Below the pieces are notes generated by a model. It saw only the letters and a program-made list of their open reading frames with translations, made no database searches and was not told where the DNA came from. From an uncultured Eubacteriales bacterium (GTDB taxonomy: Bacteria > Bacillota > Clostridia > Oscillospirales > Acutalibacteraceae), in the NCBI GenBank assembly GCA_934511365.1, contig CAKSWC010000011.1:1-64000 (forward strand): a stretch of 64,000 nucleotides of DNA, given 5' to 3'. Every line of letters begins with the position of its first letter. The first letter of the stretch is position 1. This document shows positions 48,397-56,999 of this stretch, piece by piece. Both the position numbers and the translations under genes were made by a program.

Positions 48397-49614
48397 TCAG
48401 AAATCAACTTCAGTGTCGTAATAGCAGCACTTGAGAAGTTTTTCCATCTCGTCAACGCTGGGCTGACGCGGATTGGAGCCGGTGCAGGCGTCGCCGAGGG
48501 CGTTCACCGCAATGTCATGGAGTCTTTCAAGGAAAACATTTTCGGGAACAAAGCCCTGCTCGGTGGGATAGCTGTCTGCGCCGTAATGCTTGATGCAGTG
48601 CGGAATGTTCAGCTCGTCGTTCATGTGACGCAGCGCCGCGATAAGGTTCTTGATTTTTTCATCGGTGGTTTCGCCGCCGAGGTTCATATAATCGGCAATT
48701 TTTGCATAGCGCGCAGCTGCGGTCGGGTCTTTTGCGTTGAAAGCAATGACTTTGGGAAGATACATTGCATTTGCCGCGCCGTGAATGATGTGTGCGCCGT
48801 AATCGGCAAAGGCTGCGCCGGTCTTGTGAGCCATTGAGTGAACAATTCCGAGCAGTGCGTTTGAGAACGCCATTCCGGCAAGGCACTGAGCGTTGTGCAT
48901 ACTGTCGCGCTTTGAAAGGTCGCCGTTATAGGAATCAACAAGATCGTTCTGAATCATTTTGATTGCATAAAGAGCAAGGGGATCGGTGTAATCGCAGTTT
49001 GCGGTTGAAACATAAGCTTCAATGGCGTGGGTCATTGCGTCCATTCCGGTGTGGGCAACAAGCTTTTTGGGCATTGTTTCCGCAAGGTCGGGGTCAACGA
49101 TTGCAACGTCCGGAGTAATTTCAAAATCAGCAATCGGATATTTGATGCCCTTTGAATAGTCGGTGATGATTGAGAATGCCGTGACCTCGGTTGCGGTGCC
49201 TGAGGTTGAGGAAATTGCGCAGAAATGCGCCTTTTTGCGCAGCTTCGGAAGACCGAAAACTTTGCACATATCTTCAAAAGTAACCTCGGGATATTCGTAT
49301 TTAATCCACATTGCCTTTGCCGCGTCAATAGGTGAGCCGCCGCCCATTGCAATAATCCAGTCCGGCTGGAATTTAAGCATTGCGTCTGCGCCTCTCATAA
49401 CGGTTTCAACAGAGGGATCAGGCTCGATTCCGTCAAAAATTTCAACTTCCATTCCGGCTTCTTTAAGATAGCCTACAGCCTTGTCAAGAAAACCGAAGCG
49501 CTTCATTGAGCCGCCGCCAACGCAAATCATTGCGCGCTTTCCTTCAAATGATTTAAGAGCCTCCAAAGCTCCTTTTCCGTGATAAAGATCACGCGGTAAC
49601 GTAAAACGTGCCAT
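48397..49614 (-). CDS. Iron-containing alcohol dehydrogenase (group III)
   Basis: 405 residues from the ATG at 49612-49614, with AAGGAGGATTTT upstream. NAD(P)-dependent, reducing aldehydes to alcohols to regenerate NAD+. The N-terminal nucleotide-binding domain has MICVGGGSMKRFGFLDKAVG and IIAMGGGSPIDAAKAMWIKY; the iron site is in HTGMDAMTHAIEAYVSTANC near residue 196 and the His pair in GIVHSMAHKTGAAF and HGAANAMYLP region. It resembles the C-terminal half of AdhE and butanol dehydrogenases. It is monocistronic, with a LysR-type ATAC-N5-GTAT box 150 bp upstream and a LysR gene further along, so it is probably LysR-controlled. Confidence 0.92.
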   Translation of the reverse strand: MARFTLPRDLYHGKGALEALKSFEGKRAMICVGGGSMKRFGFLDKAVGYLKEAGMEVEIFDGIEPDPSVETVMRGADAMLKFQPDWIIAMGGGSPIDAAKAMWIKYEYPEVTFEDMCKVFGLPKLRKKAHFCAISSTSGTATEVTAFSIITDYSKGIKYPIADFEITPDVAIVDPDLAETMPKKLVAHTGMDAMTHAIEAYVSTANCDYTDPLALYAIKMIQNDLVDSYNGDLSKRDSMHNAQCLAGMAFSNALLGIVHSMAHKTGAAFADYGAHIIHGAANAMYLPKVIAFNAKDPTAAARYAKIADYMNLGGETTDEKIKNLIAALRHMNDELNIPHCIKHYGADSYPTEQGFVPENVFLERLHDIAVNALGDACTGSNPRQPSVDEMEKLLKCCYYDTEVDF

Positions 49615-49764
49615 AACAAAATCCTCCTTAAAGATTAACAAGATGACTTTTTGCCGTCCGGTAAAACGGGAACCGACCGGCCTTGACCTTTTGTCAGTTG
49701 CTATTTTAGCAGACAAAGCCGCGTTTGGGAATTGCATGATTTTCATATGGGTAATGCATATATA

Positions 49765-49779
49765 GATACACCTTGTATC
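49765..49779. promoter_or_regulatory. LysR-type binding box ahead of the alcohol dehydrogenase gene
   Basis: GATACA-CCT-TGTATC (49765-49779) is a perfect inverted repeat containing ATAC-N5-GTAT, the T-N11-A form typical of LysR regulators. It lies 150 bp upstream of the dehydrogenase start, and a LysR gene is at 50510-51436. Confidence 0.6.
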
Positions 49780-49900
49780 GAATTGAAAACAGGAAAAAAT
49801 AATTGTTGAAAATGAATAAAAAAGCTTTGAAATTTTGATTTTTTTAATTGTAAGTGCTGCCTGTATCTATGGAAAAATCAGCACAAAATGCCAAAAAAAT

Positions 49901-49939
49901 AAACCGGCACGGCTCACAATGAAGTGGCTGTGTCGGTTT
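49901..49939 (-). terminator. Terminator of the phosphodiesterase gene
   Basis: AAACCGGCACGGCTCAC (49901-49917) pairs imperfectly with GTGGCTGTGTCGGTTT (49924-49939); the minus strand continues with ATTTTTTTGG. Confidence 0.75.
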
Positions 49940-49945
49940 TGTGCT

Positions 49946-50491
49946 TTATAAACGGTATTCTTTATAGGCTTTTTTGCTTTCAAGGTCTTTCAAAAGGAAA
50001 ACGCCGTTTTCAAGCGTCATATAGCCGTGAACGCTGCCCTCCTTCGGGATTGAAACGGAGCCGGGGTTCAAAAAGAGCAGCCCGTCCTTTTCCTCGCAGC
50101 GCGGAACGTGCGTATGGCCGGAAAGAAGAATGTCTCCCTTTTTCATCGGCAGGGGATGTTCGCTGCCGAAAAGATGGCCGTGTGTTGCAAAAATCAGTCT
50201 TTTTCCAATGTCAAGCACAGTGTAATCGGAAAGGACGGGGAAGGGGAGAACCATTTGGTCAACCTCGCAGTCGCAGTTTCCACGGACGGAAAGGATTGAG
50301 TCTTTCATTTTTGAAAGCATTGCAATAACTTCTTTAGGCGCATACTCTTGCGGCAGGTCATTGCGCGGCCCGTGATAAAGTATATCGCCGAGGAGAAGAA
50401 TGCGGTCTGCTTTTTCCTCGCTGAATTTTTCAAGCATTGCTTTGCACCAATAGGCGCTTCCGTGAATATCGGAGGCGATGAACCATTTCAT
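49946..50491 (-). CDS. yfcE: YfcE-family metallophosphodiesterase
   Basis: 181 residues, the usual size. Metal-binding motifs are DIHGSAYW near residue 8, LLGDILYHGPRND near 36, RGNCDCE near 78, ATHGHLFG near 118 and SGHTHVP near 142. These small enzymes hydrolyse phosphodiesters in vitro; the natural substrate is unknown. The stop of the LysR gene lies 18 bp upstream on the same strand, so the two may be co-transcribed. Cytoplasmic, no signal peptide. Confidence 0.9.
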   Translation of the reverse strand: MKWFIASDIHGSAYWCKAMLEKFSEEKADRILLLGDILYHGPRNDLPQEYAPKEVIAMLSKMKDSILSVRGNCDCEVDQMVLPFPVLSDYTVLDIGKRLIFATHGHLFGSEHPLPMKKGDILLSGHTHVPRCEEKDGLLFLNPGSVSIPKEGSVHGYMTLENGVFLLKDLESKKAYKEYRL

Positions 50492-50509
50492 AAGTTGTCA
50501 CCTTTCATT

Positions 50510-51436
50510 TTATCCTATTACATTTCTTTTGGCCTTAACAAGCTGTTCAATAAAAAGATTGTCAAGGGCGGAGAGGGTGTAATCTTTTCGATAGATAAGC
50601 ACGTCTTTGTATACTCTGCGGTTTTCTTCGCAGATGCGCTGAGTGAGGCCGTATCGTTCAAGAAGCTTTTGGGGAATTGCGGAAACCCACATAAATGTTT
50701 CCTCGTTGGAGGAGAGCAGCTCAAACTGGCTCGCGCGCTCAAAAACAAAAATTCTGCGGTCGGAATTGTCCGGAAGTTCCTCTTTTTTGATTTGTGCCAG
50801 CGGAAGCGACGGAACATATGGGTCGGCGTGGGCAATTTCAATTTTATCTTTCAAGTCGTCATAAGTAATGTTCTCTTTTTTTGCAAGCGGACTGTTTTTG
50901 TTCATCAAGAGGACATAGCGGAATTTTGTAACGAGTTCATGTTCAAGACCTTTTTCTTCCATCATTGCCTTGTAATATTTGTCATAATTTTCGGCATAGC
51001 GGACAATGCCGAGCTTATAATTATCCTGCAAAACATTGCGCAGGGTACGCATTGAGTTTGTCTCTTTATAAAATATTTCGGTCGGCGAATCTTTTTCAAT
51101 CAGCGTTGAAAAAGCGGCCAAGGCTTCCGTAATATAGCTTGCACGCGGAACGGAAACGGAAAAACGCTTTTTGCTCACATTCCCTTTTTTGAACAGATCC
51201 TCAATGGCGTCAACCTGTTCAAGAACGGTTTTTGCGTATCGGACAAAGGTCTCGCCGTCCGGGGTAAGGAACATTCCTTTTGCGCTGCGCTCAAAAATTG
51301 CAACGCCAAGGCTGCTTTCAAGCTCCTTGATGGCGCGGCTGAGCGTCGGCTGGCCAACATAGAGAAGCTCGGCGGCTTTGTTGATAGACTTGGTTTCCGC
51401 AACAACAACGGCGTATTTCATGTGAAGAAGATTCAT
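50510..51436 (-). CDS. LysR-family transcriptional regulator
   Basis: 308 residues, typical. The N-terminal HTH is NLLHMKYAVVVAETKSINKA followed by AELLYVGQPTLSRAIKELES, near residues 1-60. The C-terminal domain (about 90-300) has the periplasmic-binding-protein fold that holds the co-inducer. The phosphodiesterase gene follows 18 bp later. Possible target boxes of the LysR type are at 49765-49779 in front of the alcohol dehydrogenase. The inducer is unknown. Confidence 0.9.
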   Translation of the reverse strand: MNLLHMKYAVVVAETKSINKAAELLYVGQPTLSRAIKELESSLGVAIFERSAKGMFLTPDGETFVRYAKTVLEQVDAIEDLFKKGNVSKKRFSVSVPRASYITEALAAFSTLIEKDSPTEIFYKETNSMRTLRNVLQDNYKLGIVRYAENYDKYYKAMMEEKGLEHELVTKFRYVLLMNKNSPLAKKENITYDDLKDKIEIAHADPYVPSLPLAQIKKEELPDNSDRRIFVFERASQFELLSSNEETFMWVSAIPQKLLERYGLTQRICEENRRVYKDVLIYRKDYTLSALDNLFIEQLVKAKRNVIG

Positions 51437-51542
51437 TTTGCACCTCTGCTTTCAGAGCGGTTATCGCTCGGTGCTTAATATTATAACCCACAAGGTCAAA
51501 AAGTCAACAGGGGGTACCTCAAAAACCGGCAGCCCCTGCTTT

Positions 51543-52937
51543 TTAATCACACTGCGCAATGGCGCTGTCAAATTCCTTTTCAAGCTCCTCTTTTGAAAGG
51601 AAAAAGTCGTTAACAAAAAGATAGTCGTAAAAATCGCTGAGAAGGGAGGAAAACTCCTCGCCGTATACGCTGAATGCGCCGGAACCGAGGAAGTCGCAGC
51701 CCGGCTTTTCAAGCATATAGAAAACCGTAACGCTGCGGTTGTGGCTGTTTATGGCAATGTTTTCGGGAACAAGCAGACTACTGTCTCTGATAACGCAGTA
51801 TCGGCTGTCCTCGCGCAGCAGTTCTTTTTTTATCTCAGTCAGAATGCGCTTTCGGTTCGGAACGCTGATTCGGTTGAGAAAGGTCTCCGGAGCCTCATAG
51901 CTCTTTCCGCTTTCAAGGAAATCTTTGATGCTGCTTTGGGTGAAAACGGACGGGAAGGAAAGTTTCTTGCAGATGAGGAGATGATTCCAGAATGCGCTCA
52001 GAATAATTTCACGCGCCGGAATATCTTTTTTCAGTGTTTCGTCAAGGATGTCACGGTCTGCAAAACAGCATATCGGCATATGCGATTCAATAACAATTTG
52101 TTCCTCTTTGTCCATGATAGGTTCGGTGAAGCTTTTGAGCTCAAGTGGGCTTTCAAACTCGCGGTTGAGCGGCTTCTTGGCCGAATCGCGCTTTGCGGCG
52201 GAAAGATAGTATGCCTTCACAACGGTTTCAGCCGCTGAAAAAAAGCCTTTTTGAGATTTTTCATCATACATCACAATGGCTTTTTCACTGATAAAATGGG
52301 CCGAAAGTGCAAAGGGCGGATCATCCTGCGGAGCAATGCTTGTGATGTGGCCGAGCTTTGCGAATTTAATGCTTGAAAAGCCGTTGTGTATGCGCTCTTT
52401 CATGTTGTCTTTTGTGCCTTTTGTTATGCTGTGTTTGATAACAAGGCGGCAGTCCTTGCTTTTTGCAAAGTCATAGACAATTTTGTCCGTTTCAGCGTCA
52501 AAATAGGAGTAGTTGGTATAAACAACGGGATTATCCGCAGTGTTGACTGTTTTGAGGAGGGCTTCAACCGCGGCGTTATACTCAGCACGGCCGGAAAGGA
52601 AAACGCTTTCAGTTGAAAAGTCAAGGCTTTTTGATTTTTCCGGGGTGCAGTCCGGCGTTTTTCCGGCCATTTCAAGCTCGTTTTTGATAAAGGTCATCAT
52701 TTCAAACCGCTCGCTTTCAAACCGCGAGAGCCTGAAGGCGCGTTCAAGGCTCAGCTTTTCGCGCTCTGAAAAGGGATAGGAGGAAAGAATTTTTTCAAAA
52801 GCCTCCTCGGTGAGCTTCCGTTTGTTTTTAAAAACCGAGTAAATTGCAACATGATTAAAGCCGATATCTTTCGTGAAGCGGCTGACGGGAATGTTGTTCT
52901 TTTTTAACGTAGCCTTCAAAAGCGTTCCGAAGTCCAT
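51543..52937 (-). CDS. HTH-domain protein of unknown function, tandem paralog B
   Basis: 464 residues. The first 60 residues have a cro/XRE-like helix-turn-helix (FGTLLKATLKKNNIPVSRFT, then HVAIYSVFKNKRKLTEEAFE). The remaining 400 residues have no recognised family. Blocks shared with its neighbour at 52956-54368 are YTNYSYFD near 140, SIKFAKLGH near 189, ALSAHFIS near 210, LKKDIPAREIILSAFWNH near 302 and CDFLGSGAF near 420. No transmembrane segment or signal. The gene starts 18 bp after the neighbour's stop on the same strand, so both are in one operon. It could be a regulator with a large ligand- or enzyme-like domain. Confidence 0.75.
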   Translation of the reverse strand: MDFGTLLKATLKKNNIPVSRFTKDIGFNHVAIYSVFKNKRKLTEEAFEKILSSYPFSEREKLSLERAFRLSRFESERFEMMTFIKNELEMAGKTPDCTPEKSKSLDFSTESVFLSGRAEYNAAVEALLKTVNTADNPVVYTNYSYFDAETDKIVYDFAKSKDCRLVIKHSITKGTKDNMKERIHNGFSSIKFAKLGHITSIAPQDDPPFALSAHFISEKAIVMYDEKSQKGFFSAAETVVKAYYLSAAKRDSAKKPLNREFESPLELKSFTEPIMDKEEQIVIESHMPICCFADRDILDETLKKDIPAREIILSAFWNHLLICKKLSFPSVFTQSSIKDFLESGKSYEAPETFLNRISVPNRKRILTEIKKELLREDSRYCVIRDSSLLVPENIAINSHNRSVTVFYMLEKPGCDFLGSGAFSVYGEEFSSLLSDFYDYLFVNDFFLSKEELEKEFDSAIAQCD

Positions 52938-52955
52938 TATCTGTTCCTTTCGTGC

Positions 52956-54368
52956 TCATTCGGTCTGAAGAACAGCCTCGCACTGGCTGATAAGATCGTC
53001 AACAAGGTGTTTTGCATATTCCTGAGAAATGACCGATTCGCTCAGAAGCGTGTAGTTATAGAAACTCTTGAACAGTTCCGTAAGTTCACTGTCGTCAAGA
53101 AGAATATAGCAGCCGCCAACAAAATCTCCGCCGGGAGCCGAATTGTTGCAAAACAGCAGAGCAAAACCGTTTTCAAAAATTTCAAGCTCGCAGTTTTCAA
53201 CAATATTAAGCGTGTTGCCGTTGAGAATTTTCAGCGAATAGCCGCTTTCGTCAATACTTTTTCTGTATCGCTCAAGCAGTGTTTTTCGGTGCCTGAGGCT
53301 TATCGGTTCAAGAAAAGCCGAGGAAGCGTCATAAGCAATTCCCGTGCTTGCAAAGCTTTGAATTCCATACTGAGAAAACATTCCGCAGGGGAAAAGCTCC
53401 TGAAAACGGTTCATATGGTTCCAGAACGCGCTGAAAACAACGTCCCTGTTCGGAATATTTTTTTTGAGCGTATCCTCAAGGATGTCCGGCGTTGTGAAAA
53501 AACAGGCCGGGAATTTGAATTCCATCAGCGCGCAGGTATCAATCTGAAGCGGCTGAAGGATGTTGCGCAGCTCAAAGGCGTTTTCCGAGTATGCGGTGAG
53601 CGGGTTTTCGTTCTGCCTGTTTTTTGAGGCAACAAGTCTGAATGCACTGATGACCGCCGGCTCGCCGGAAAGAAAGCCGCATTCGTTTTCCGCGTCATAC
53701 TGAATAACGGTCTTTTTTCCAATAAAATGCGTTGAAAATGCGACCGTGTTCTTTTCCCGGTTTGCGATAAAAACAGGGTGGCCGAGCTTTGCAAATTTAA
53801 TGCTTGCAAAAATGTTTCTCAATCTCTCCTCAACCGGAATTTCGCTGTCCATTCGGACGGTGTGTCTGAGCTTGAACGGGGGATTGTTTTCAATAATATA
53901 ATTATAAACAATGCTGTCGGCCCGTGTGTCAAGAAAGGAGTAGTTGGTATAAATTTCGTTTTCCCCGTTTGCGCTCTCGTTTTCAAGGAACGCTTTAACG
54001 GCGGAGTAATAATCAAGCGCACCGAGGAGAAAAACGCCGTCTTGTGACGGGGCAATATCCTTGAGAAACATTACGGGAGAAAACGGGGCGCGCCCGGCGG
54101 ACTCAAATTCCGCCTTGAGGGTTTGGAGCTGAGCTTTCTGCTCTTTGCCGATGTTGTCAATATAGTAATGGCGGCTAAGCTCCGCCGCCTGAACGGGAGA
54201 AAACTCAATTTTTTCAAGAATAAAATTGAAGGCGGCCTCGGGCAGCTTTTTTTCACCGTTGAAAACGGAATAAACAGCCATTCGGCTCATGTTTAAAAGC
54301 GATGAAACGGAGGTGACCGTCACCTTGTTTTCCTTTAGTGTTTTTTTCAGTAATTCGCCGAACTCCAT
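52956..54368 (-). CDS. HTH-domain protein of unknown function, tandem paralog A
   Basis: 470 residues, first gene of a two-gene operon with its paralog. The N-terminal HTH is EFGELLKKTLKENKVTVTSV followed by SLLNMSRMAVYSVFNGEKKL. The rest aligns with its neighbour over its full length: YTNYSFLD, SIKFAKLGH, AFSTHFIGKK, LKKNIPNRDVVFSAFWNH and GGDFVGGCYILLDDSELTEL. Identity is modest overall, so the duplication is old. It is transcribed from 54417-54445, divergent from a candidate non-coding RNA. No function can be assigned; a transcription regulator is the simplest reading of the HTH. Confidence 0.75.
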   Translation of the reverse strand: MEFGELLKKTLKENKVTVTSVSSLLNMSRMAVYSVFNGEKKLPEAAFNFILEKIEFSPVQAAELSRHYYIDNIGKEQKAQLQTLKAEFESAGRAPFSPVMFLKDIAPSQDGVFLLGALDYYSAVKAFLENESANGENEIYTNYSFLDTRADSIVYNYIIENNPPFKLRHTVRMDSEIPVEERLRNIFASIKFAKLGHPVFIANREKNTVAFSTHFIGKKTVIQYDAENECGFLSGEPAVISAFRLVASKNRQNENPLTAYSENAFELRNILQPLQIDTCALMEFKFPACFFTTPDILEDTLKKNIPNRDVVFSAFWNHMNRFQELFPCGMFSQYGIQSFASTGIAYDASSAFLEPISLRHRKTLLERYRKSIDESGYSLKILNGNTLNIVENCELEIFENGFALLFCNNSAPGGDFVGGCYILLDDSELTELFKSFYNYTLLSESVISQEYAKHLVDDLISQCEAVLQTE

Positions 54369-54416
54369 TGCTTTCTGTCCCTCCCTTGATGTTGTACAAA
54401 TATATTAACAAAAATA

Positions 54417-54445
54417 ATACTATCATAAAATCCAAGGCGTGTCAA
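54417..54445 (-). promoter_or_regulatory. Promoter of the tandem HTH genes
   Basis: Minus strand: TTGACA (54445-54440), 17-bp spacer, TAGTAT (54422-54417). Confidence 0.75.
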
Positions 54446-54595
54446 TTATTAGAGTACCAAAAAGCGGACTTTTCTCGGACGAACAAAAAATGTTACTGGT
54501 GCGCTGTTGACACAAACCGCATGAAACAAAGGGATTTGCCGCTGTTTGAAAAAGTGTAAAGAAGTGTAAAAAAATTTTTTTACAAAAGGTAGGAG

Positions 54596-54624
54596 TTGAA
54601 GAAAAACTCATATTTTGCTATCAT
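54596..54624 (+). promoter_or_regulatory. Promoter of the candidate non-coding RNA
   Basis: TTGAAG (54596-54601), 17-bp spacer, TATCAT (54619-54624). Confidence 0.6.
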
Positions 54625-54630
54625 ATTGCC

Positions 54631-54822
54631 AATGATTCAGAAACTTGTTGTCTGTTTGGCCTTTCGCCTTTCAGACTGTATGTTCGCACAGAAAATCGGA
54701 GTTCTGTATCAACAAAAAAATCGGAATCGGTTTCCATAGCCGTTATCACACCCCTAAAAAATCGGACGACCGACAGGCTCAGCTGCTTTTCTGCTTCGCA
54801 GCTGAGTCTGTCGGTTTTTTGC
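54631..54822 (+). ncRNA. Candidate structured non-coding RNA of about 190 nt
   Basis: Between a promoter at 54596-54624 and a strong terminator at 54770-54822 there is no reading frame with coding character. Two internal hairpins are visible: GTCTG (54650-54654) with GGC inside pairs with GCC and CAGAC (to 54676), and ACAGAA (54688-54693) pairs with TTCTGT (54702-54707). The size and architecture would fit a regulatory RNA such as a 6S-like or other sRNA, but no known family was recognised. Confidence 0.5.
54770..54822 (+). terminator. Strong intrinsic terminator
   Basis: CCGACAG-G-CTCAGCTGC pairs with GCAGCTGAG-T-CTGTCGG (54798-54814), followed by TTTTTT. Confidence 0.9.
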
Positions 54823-54858
54823 ACTGTTTTTTGGCCTCAATTTTGTGTATTGTCGGCA

Positions 54859-54887
54859 TTGAAAAAGCTACCAATGTCGTGTAAAAT
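54859..54887 (+). promoter_or_regulatory. Promoter of the exported lipase-like gene
   Basis: TTGAAA (54859-54864), 17-bp spacer, TAAAAT (54882-54887). Confidence 0.7.
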
Positions 54888-54920
54888 ATAAACAACTTTA
54901 ATGGAAAGTGTGGAACAAAA

Positions 54921-56756
54921 ATGAAAAAACTTCTCTCGCTTCTTCTCTGCGTTCTTATCCTCGTTCCCGGAACGGCTCTTTTTGCCTCTGCCGGTGAAAG
55001 CAAAAAAGCTGCCTGCGGCGGAAAATGCTCAAACAGCCCAACCGTTGTTATTCCCGGACTTTTCCAGAGCGAGGTTACTTGCTATGACAAAGACGGAAAG
55101 GTTATGCTTGACTCAAAGGGCAAAGAGCGCAAGGGCCCGTTCTTCATGGATACCTCCGAGGTGATTGAGGACGCGCTCAAAAAAGCTCTGCTTCCGCTTT
55201 CAAAAACGCTTATTACTCAGAACGATGAGAAAAACGAGTTTGCAAATGCTCTCGGTGATGTTCTCGGAAATGCGCTCATGGAAAGGGTGAAGTCCGATAA
55301 CAACGGAAACTTTGTCTATGATATGCGCGCAACAAAATATGAAACGAACGCCGCAAACCTCAGCGATTATGACCGCGAGTACATTCTCAAGGCCATTCCG
55401 CTTCAAAAATATGTTGAAAAAGCCGGCGCCGACCATCTCTATTTCTTCTCCTATTCATCGTTTGACAACATTGAGCGCCTTGCAAAGCAGATTGTTGAGC
55501 TGATTGAAACGGCGAAAAAAGAATCCGGCCATGAAAAGGTCAATGTTGTTCCCATAAGTCAGGGCGGCTCACTCTGGAACGCCGTTATGGAGTATTACCC
55601 GGAAATTGCAAAAGATATTGACCGTGTGATATATATCGTTCCGGCAGTTGACGGTTCAGCTCTCATCGGCGATATTTTTGCAAACGGCTTTATTGATGAC
55701 GATGACGCGCTTTATGACTATATGTTCCCAATGCTCATGGGCAAGGACACATGGACGGGATATCTTGTGAACCTTCTTATCCGCATTTTCCCGAAAGATG
55801 TTCTCGGCAGCGTTCTTGACATCGCCGTTGATAAGCTTATCGGAGACTATCTTTCAAATTCAACCTGTATGTGGGGGCTTGTTCCGTCCGGTCTTTACCA
55901 AGCCGCACGCAGCAAGTATCTTATGGACGAAAGCAAGGCTGTCATCAGAAAGCAGACCGACAGATATTATCAGGCGCAGCTGAACGCAAAGAAGAACATT
56001 CTTGCATTCAGAAACAGCGGCATTGAGTTTTTTGACGTTGTGGGCTATAACCACGCGCTTTATCCGATTGTTGATTCATGGAAAACGGTCAATGCGGACG
56101 GAATCATTCAGCTTGAATCAACCTCATTGGGCGCGGTGAGCGCACCCGTCGGCGGAATGCTCGGCAAAGGCTACAAACAGCAGGGCAACGGTTTTGGAAC
56201 CTGCAGTGACCCCAAGCACAACCACATTGACTTGCATAACATGGTTGACGCTTCGGCCGGCCTTTTGCCGGACAACACATTCTATTTCTACAACCATGAC
56301 CATGAGCGCACGGCGAGCTGCGATGTTATCATCAACCTTGCGGTGAGGCTGCTTTTGGATAAGAGCTTTAAAAACGTCTATTCCTATCCGGACGAATATC
56401 CGCAGTTCAACACCTCAAGAGAGAGCAAGTGGCTCATTTCTTCCGTTGATTCAATGAGAAATTATGACAGAAGCAAGCTTTCCTCCGAGGATGCAAAGGA
56501 GCTTGACGCGGCCATTGCCGAGGTTGATGCGGTGCTTGAAAACACTGTTGTTGACGCAAAGGCTTTTGAAAACGCCGAAAACCGCTTTTATGCCATCCGT
56601 GACAAAATTACATCAGTCAAAACGGCGGATGAGGTTAAAAAGGAAAACATTAAAACCTTTTTTGAAAACCTTTTTGCAAAGTTTTTAAAGTTCCTCAATG
56701 ACTTTGTCAACAAGGTCTGGGGCTATAGGGGCTTCGGTTTTTATAAGCTGGTTTGA
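54921..56756 (+). CDS. Exported alpha/beta-hydrolase, lipase-like
   Basis: 611 residues. A signal peptide (MKKLLSLLLCVLILVPGTAL, cleaved near ASAGE) is followed by a Cys pair and the alpha/beta-hydrolase start TVVIPGLFQSEV. The nucleophile is in NVVPISQGGSLWNAVMEYYP near residue 215, a PxSxGG elbow as in secreted lipases and acyltransferases. A His candidate lies in the FYFYNHDHERTASCDV region near residue 455. The tail (about 560-611) is helical, ending FFENLFAKFLKFLNDFVNKV, an amphipathic segment also seen at the end of the exported protein at 31139. Substrate unknown, probably a lipid or polymer ester outside the cell. Confidence 0.8.
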   Translation: MKKLLSLLLCVLILVPGTALFASAGESKKAACGGKCSNSPTVVIPGLFQSEVTCYDKDGKVMLDSKGKERKGPFFMDTSEVIEDALKKALLPLSKTLITQNDEKNEFANALGDVLGNALMERVKSDNNGNFVYDMRATKYETNAANLSDYDREYILKAIPLQKYVEKAGADHLYFFSYSSFDNIERLAKQIVELIETAKKESGHEKVNVVPISQGGSLWNAVMEYYPEIAKDIDRVIYIVPAVDGSALIGDIFANGFIDDDDALYDYMFPMLMGKDTWTGYLVNLLIRIFPKDVLGSVLDIAVDKLIGDYLSNSTCMWGLVPSGLYQAARSKYLMDESKAVIRKQTDRYYQAQLNAKKNILAFRNSGIEFFDVVGYNHALYPIVDSWKTVNADGIIQLESTSLGAVSAPVGGMLGKGYKQQGNGFGTCSDPKHNHIDLHNMVDASAGLLPDNTFYFYNHDHERTASCDVIINLAVRLLLDKSFKNVYSYPDEYPQFNTSRESKWLISSVDSMRNYDRSKLSSEDAKELDAAIAEVDAVLENTVVDAKAFENAENRFYAIRDKITSVKTADEVKKENIKTFFENLFAKFLKFLNDFVNKVWGYRGFGFYKLV

Positions 56757-56809
56757 CGGAAAATCAGCTTATATGATATTTGATTTTTGCAGACAAAAAT
56801 AGTTTTCGT

Positions 56810-56841
56810 GCGGGCGGGGCGCGTAACCGCCCGCTTTGTTT
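56810..56841 (+). terminator. Terminator of the lipase-like gene
   Basis: GCGGGCGG (56810-56817) pairs with CCGCCCGC (56827-56834), followed by TTTGTTTG. Confidence 0.75.
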
Positions 56842-56963
56842 GGGTAATAGATAATACATAAGAGCTAATGGATATTTCCAACAGCCAACACCTGACATTT
56901 ATTGCTTGGAAAGGGGCTCCATAAATTAAGTCAGGCGCATATCAAATAAACTTTCAAAAACTC

Positions 56964-56992
56964 TTGATTTTACTGCGCGTTTATATTATAAT
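56964..56992 (+). promoter_or_regulatory. Promoter of the SRP RNA
   Basis: TTGATT (56964-56969), 17-bp spacer, TATAAT (56987-56992). Confidence 0.8.
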
Positions 56993-56999
56993 AGACAAG

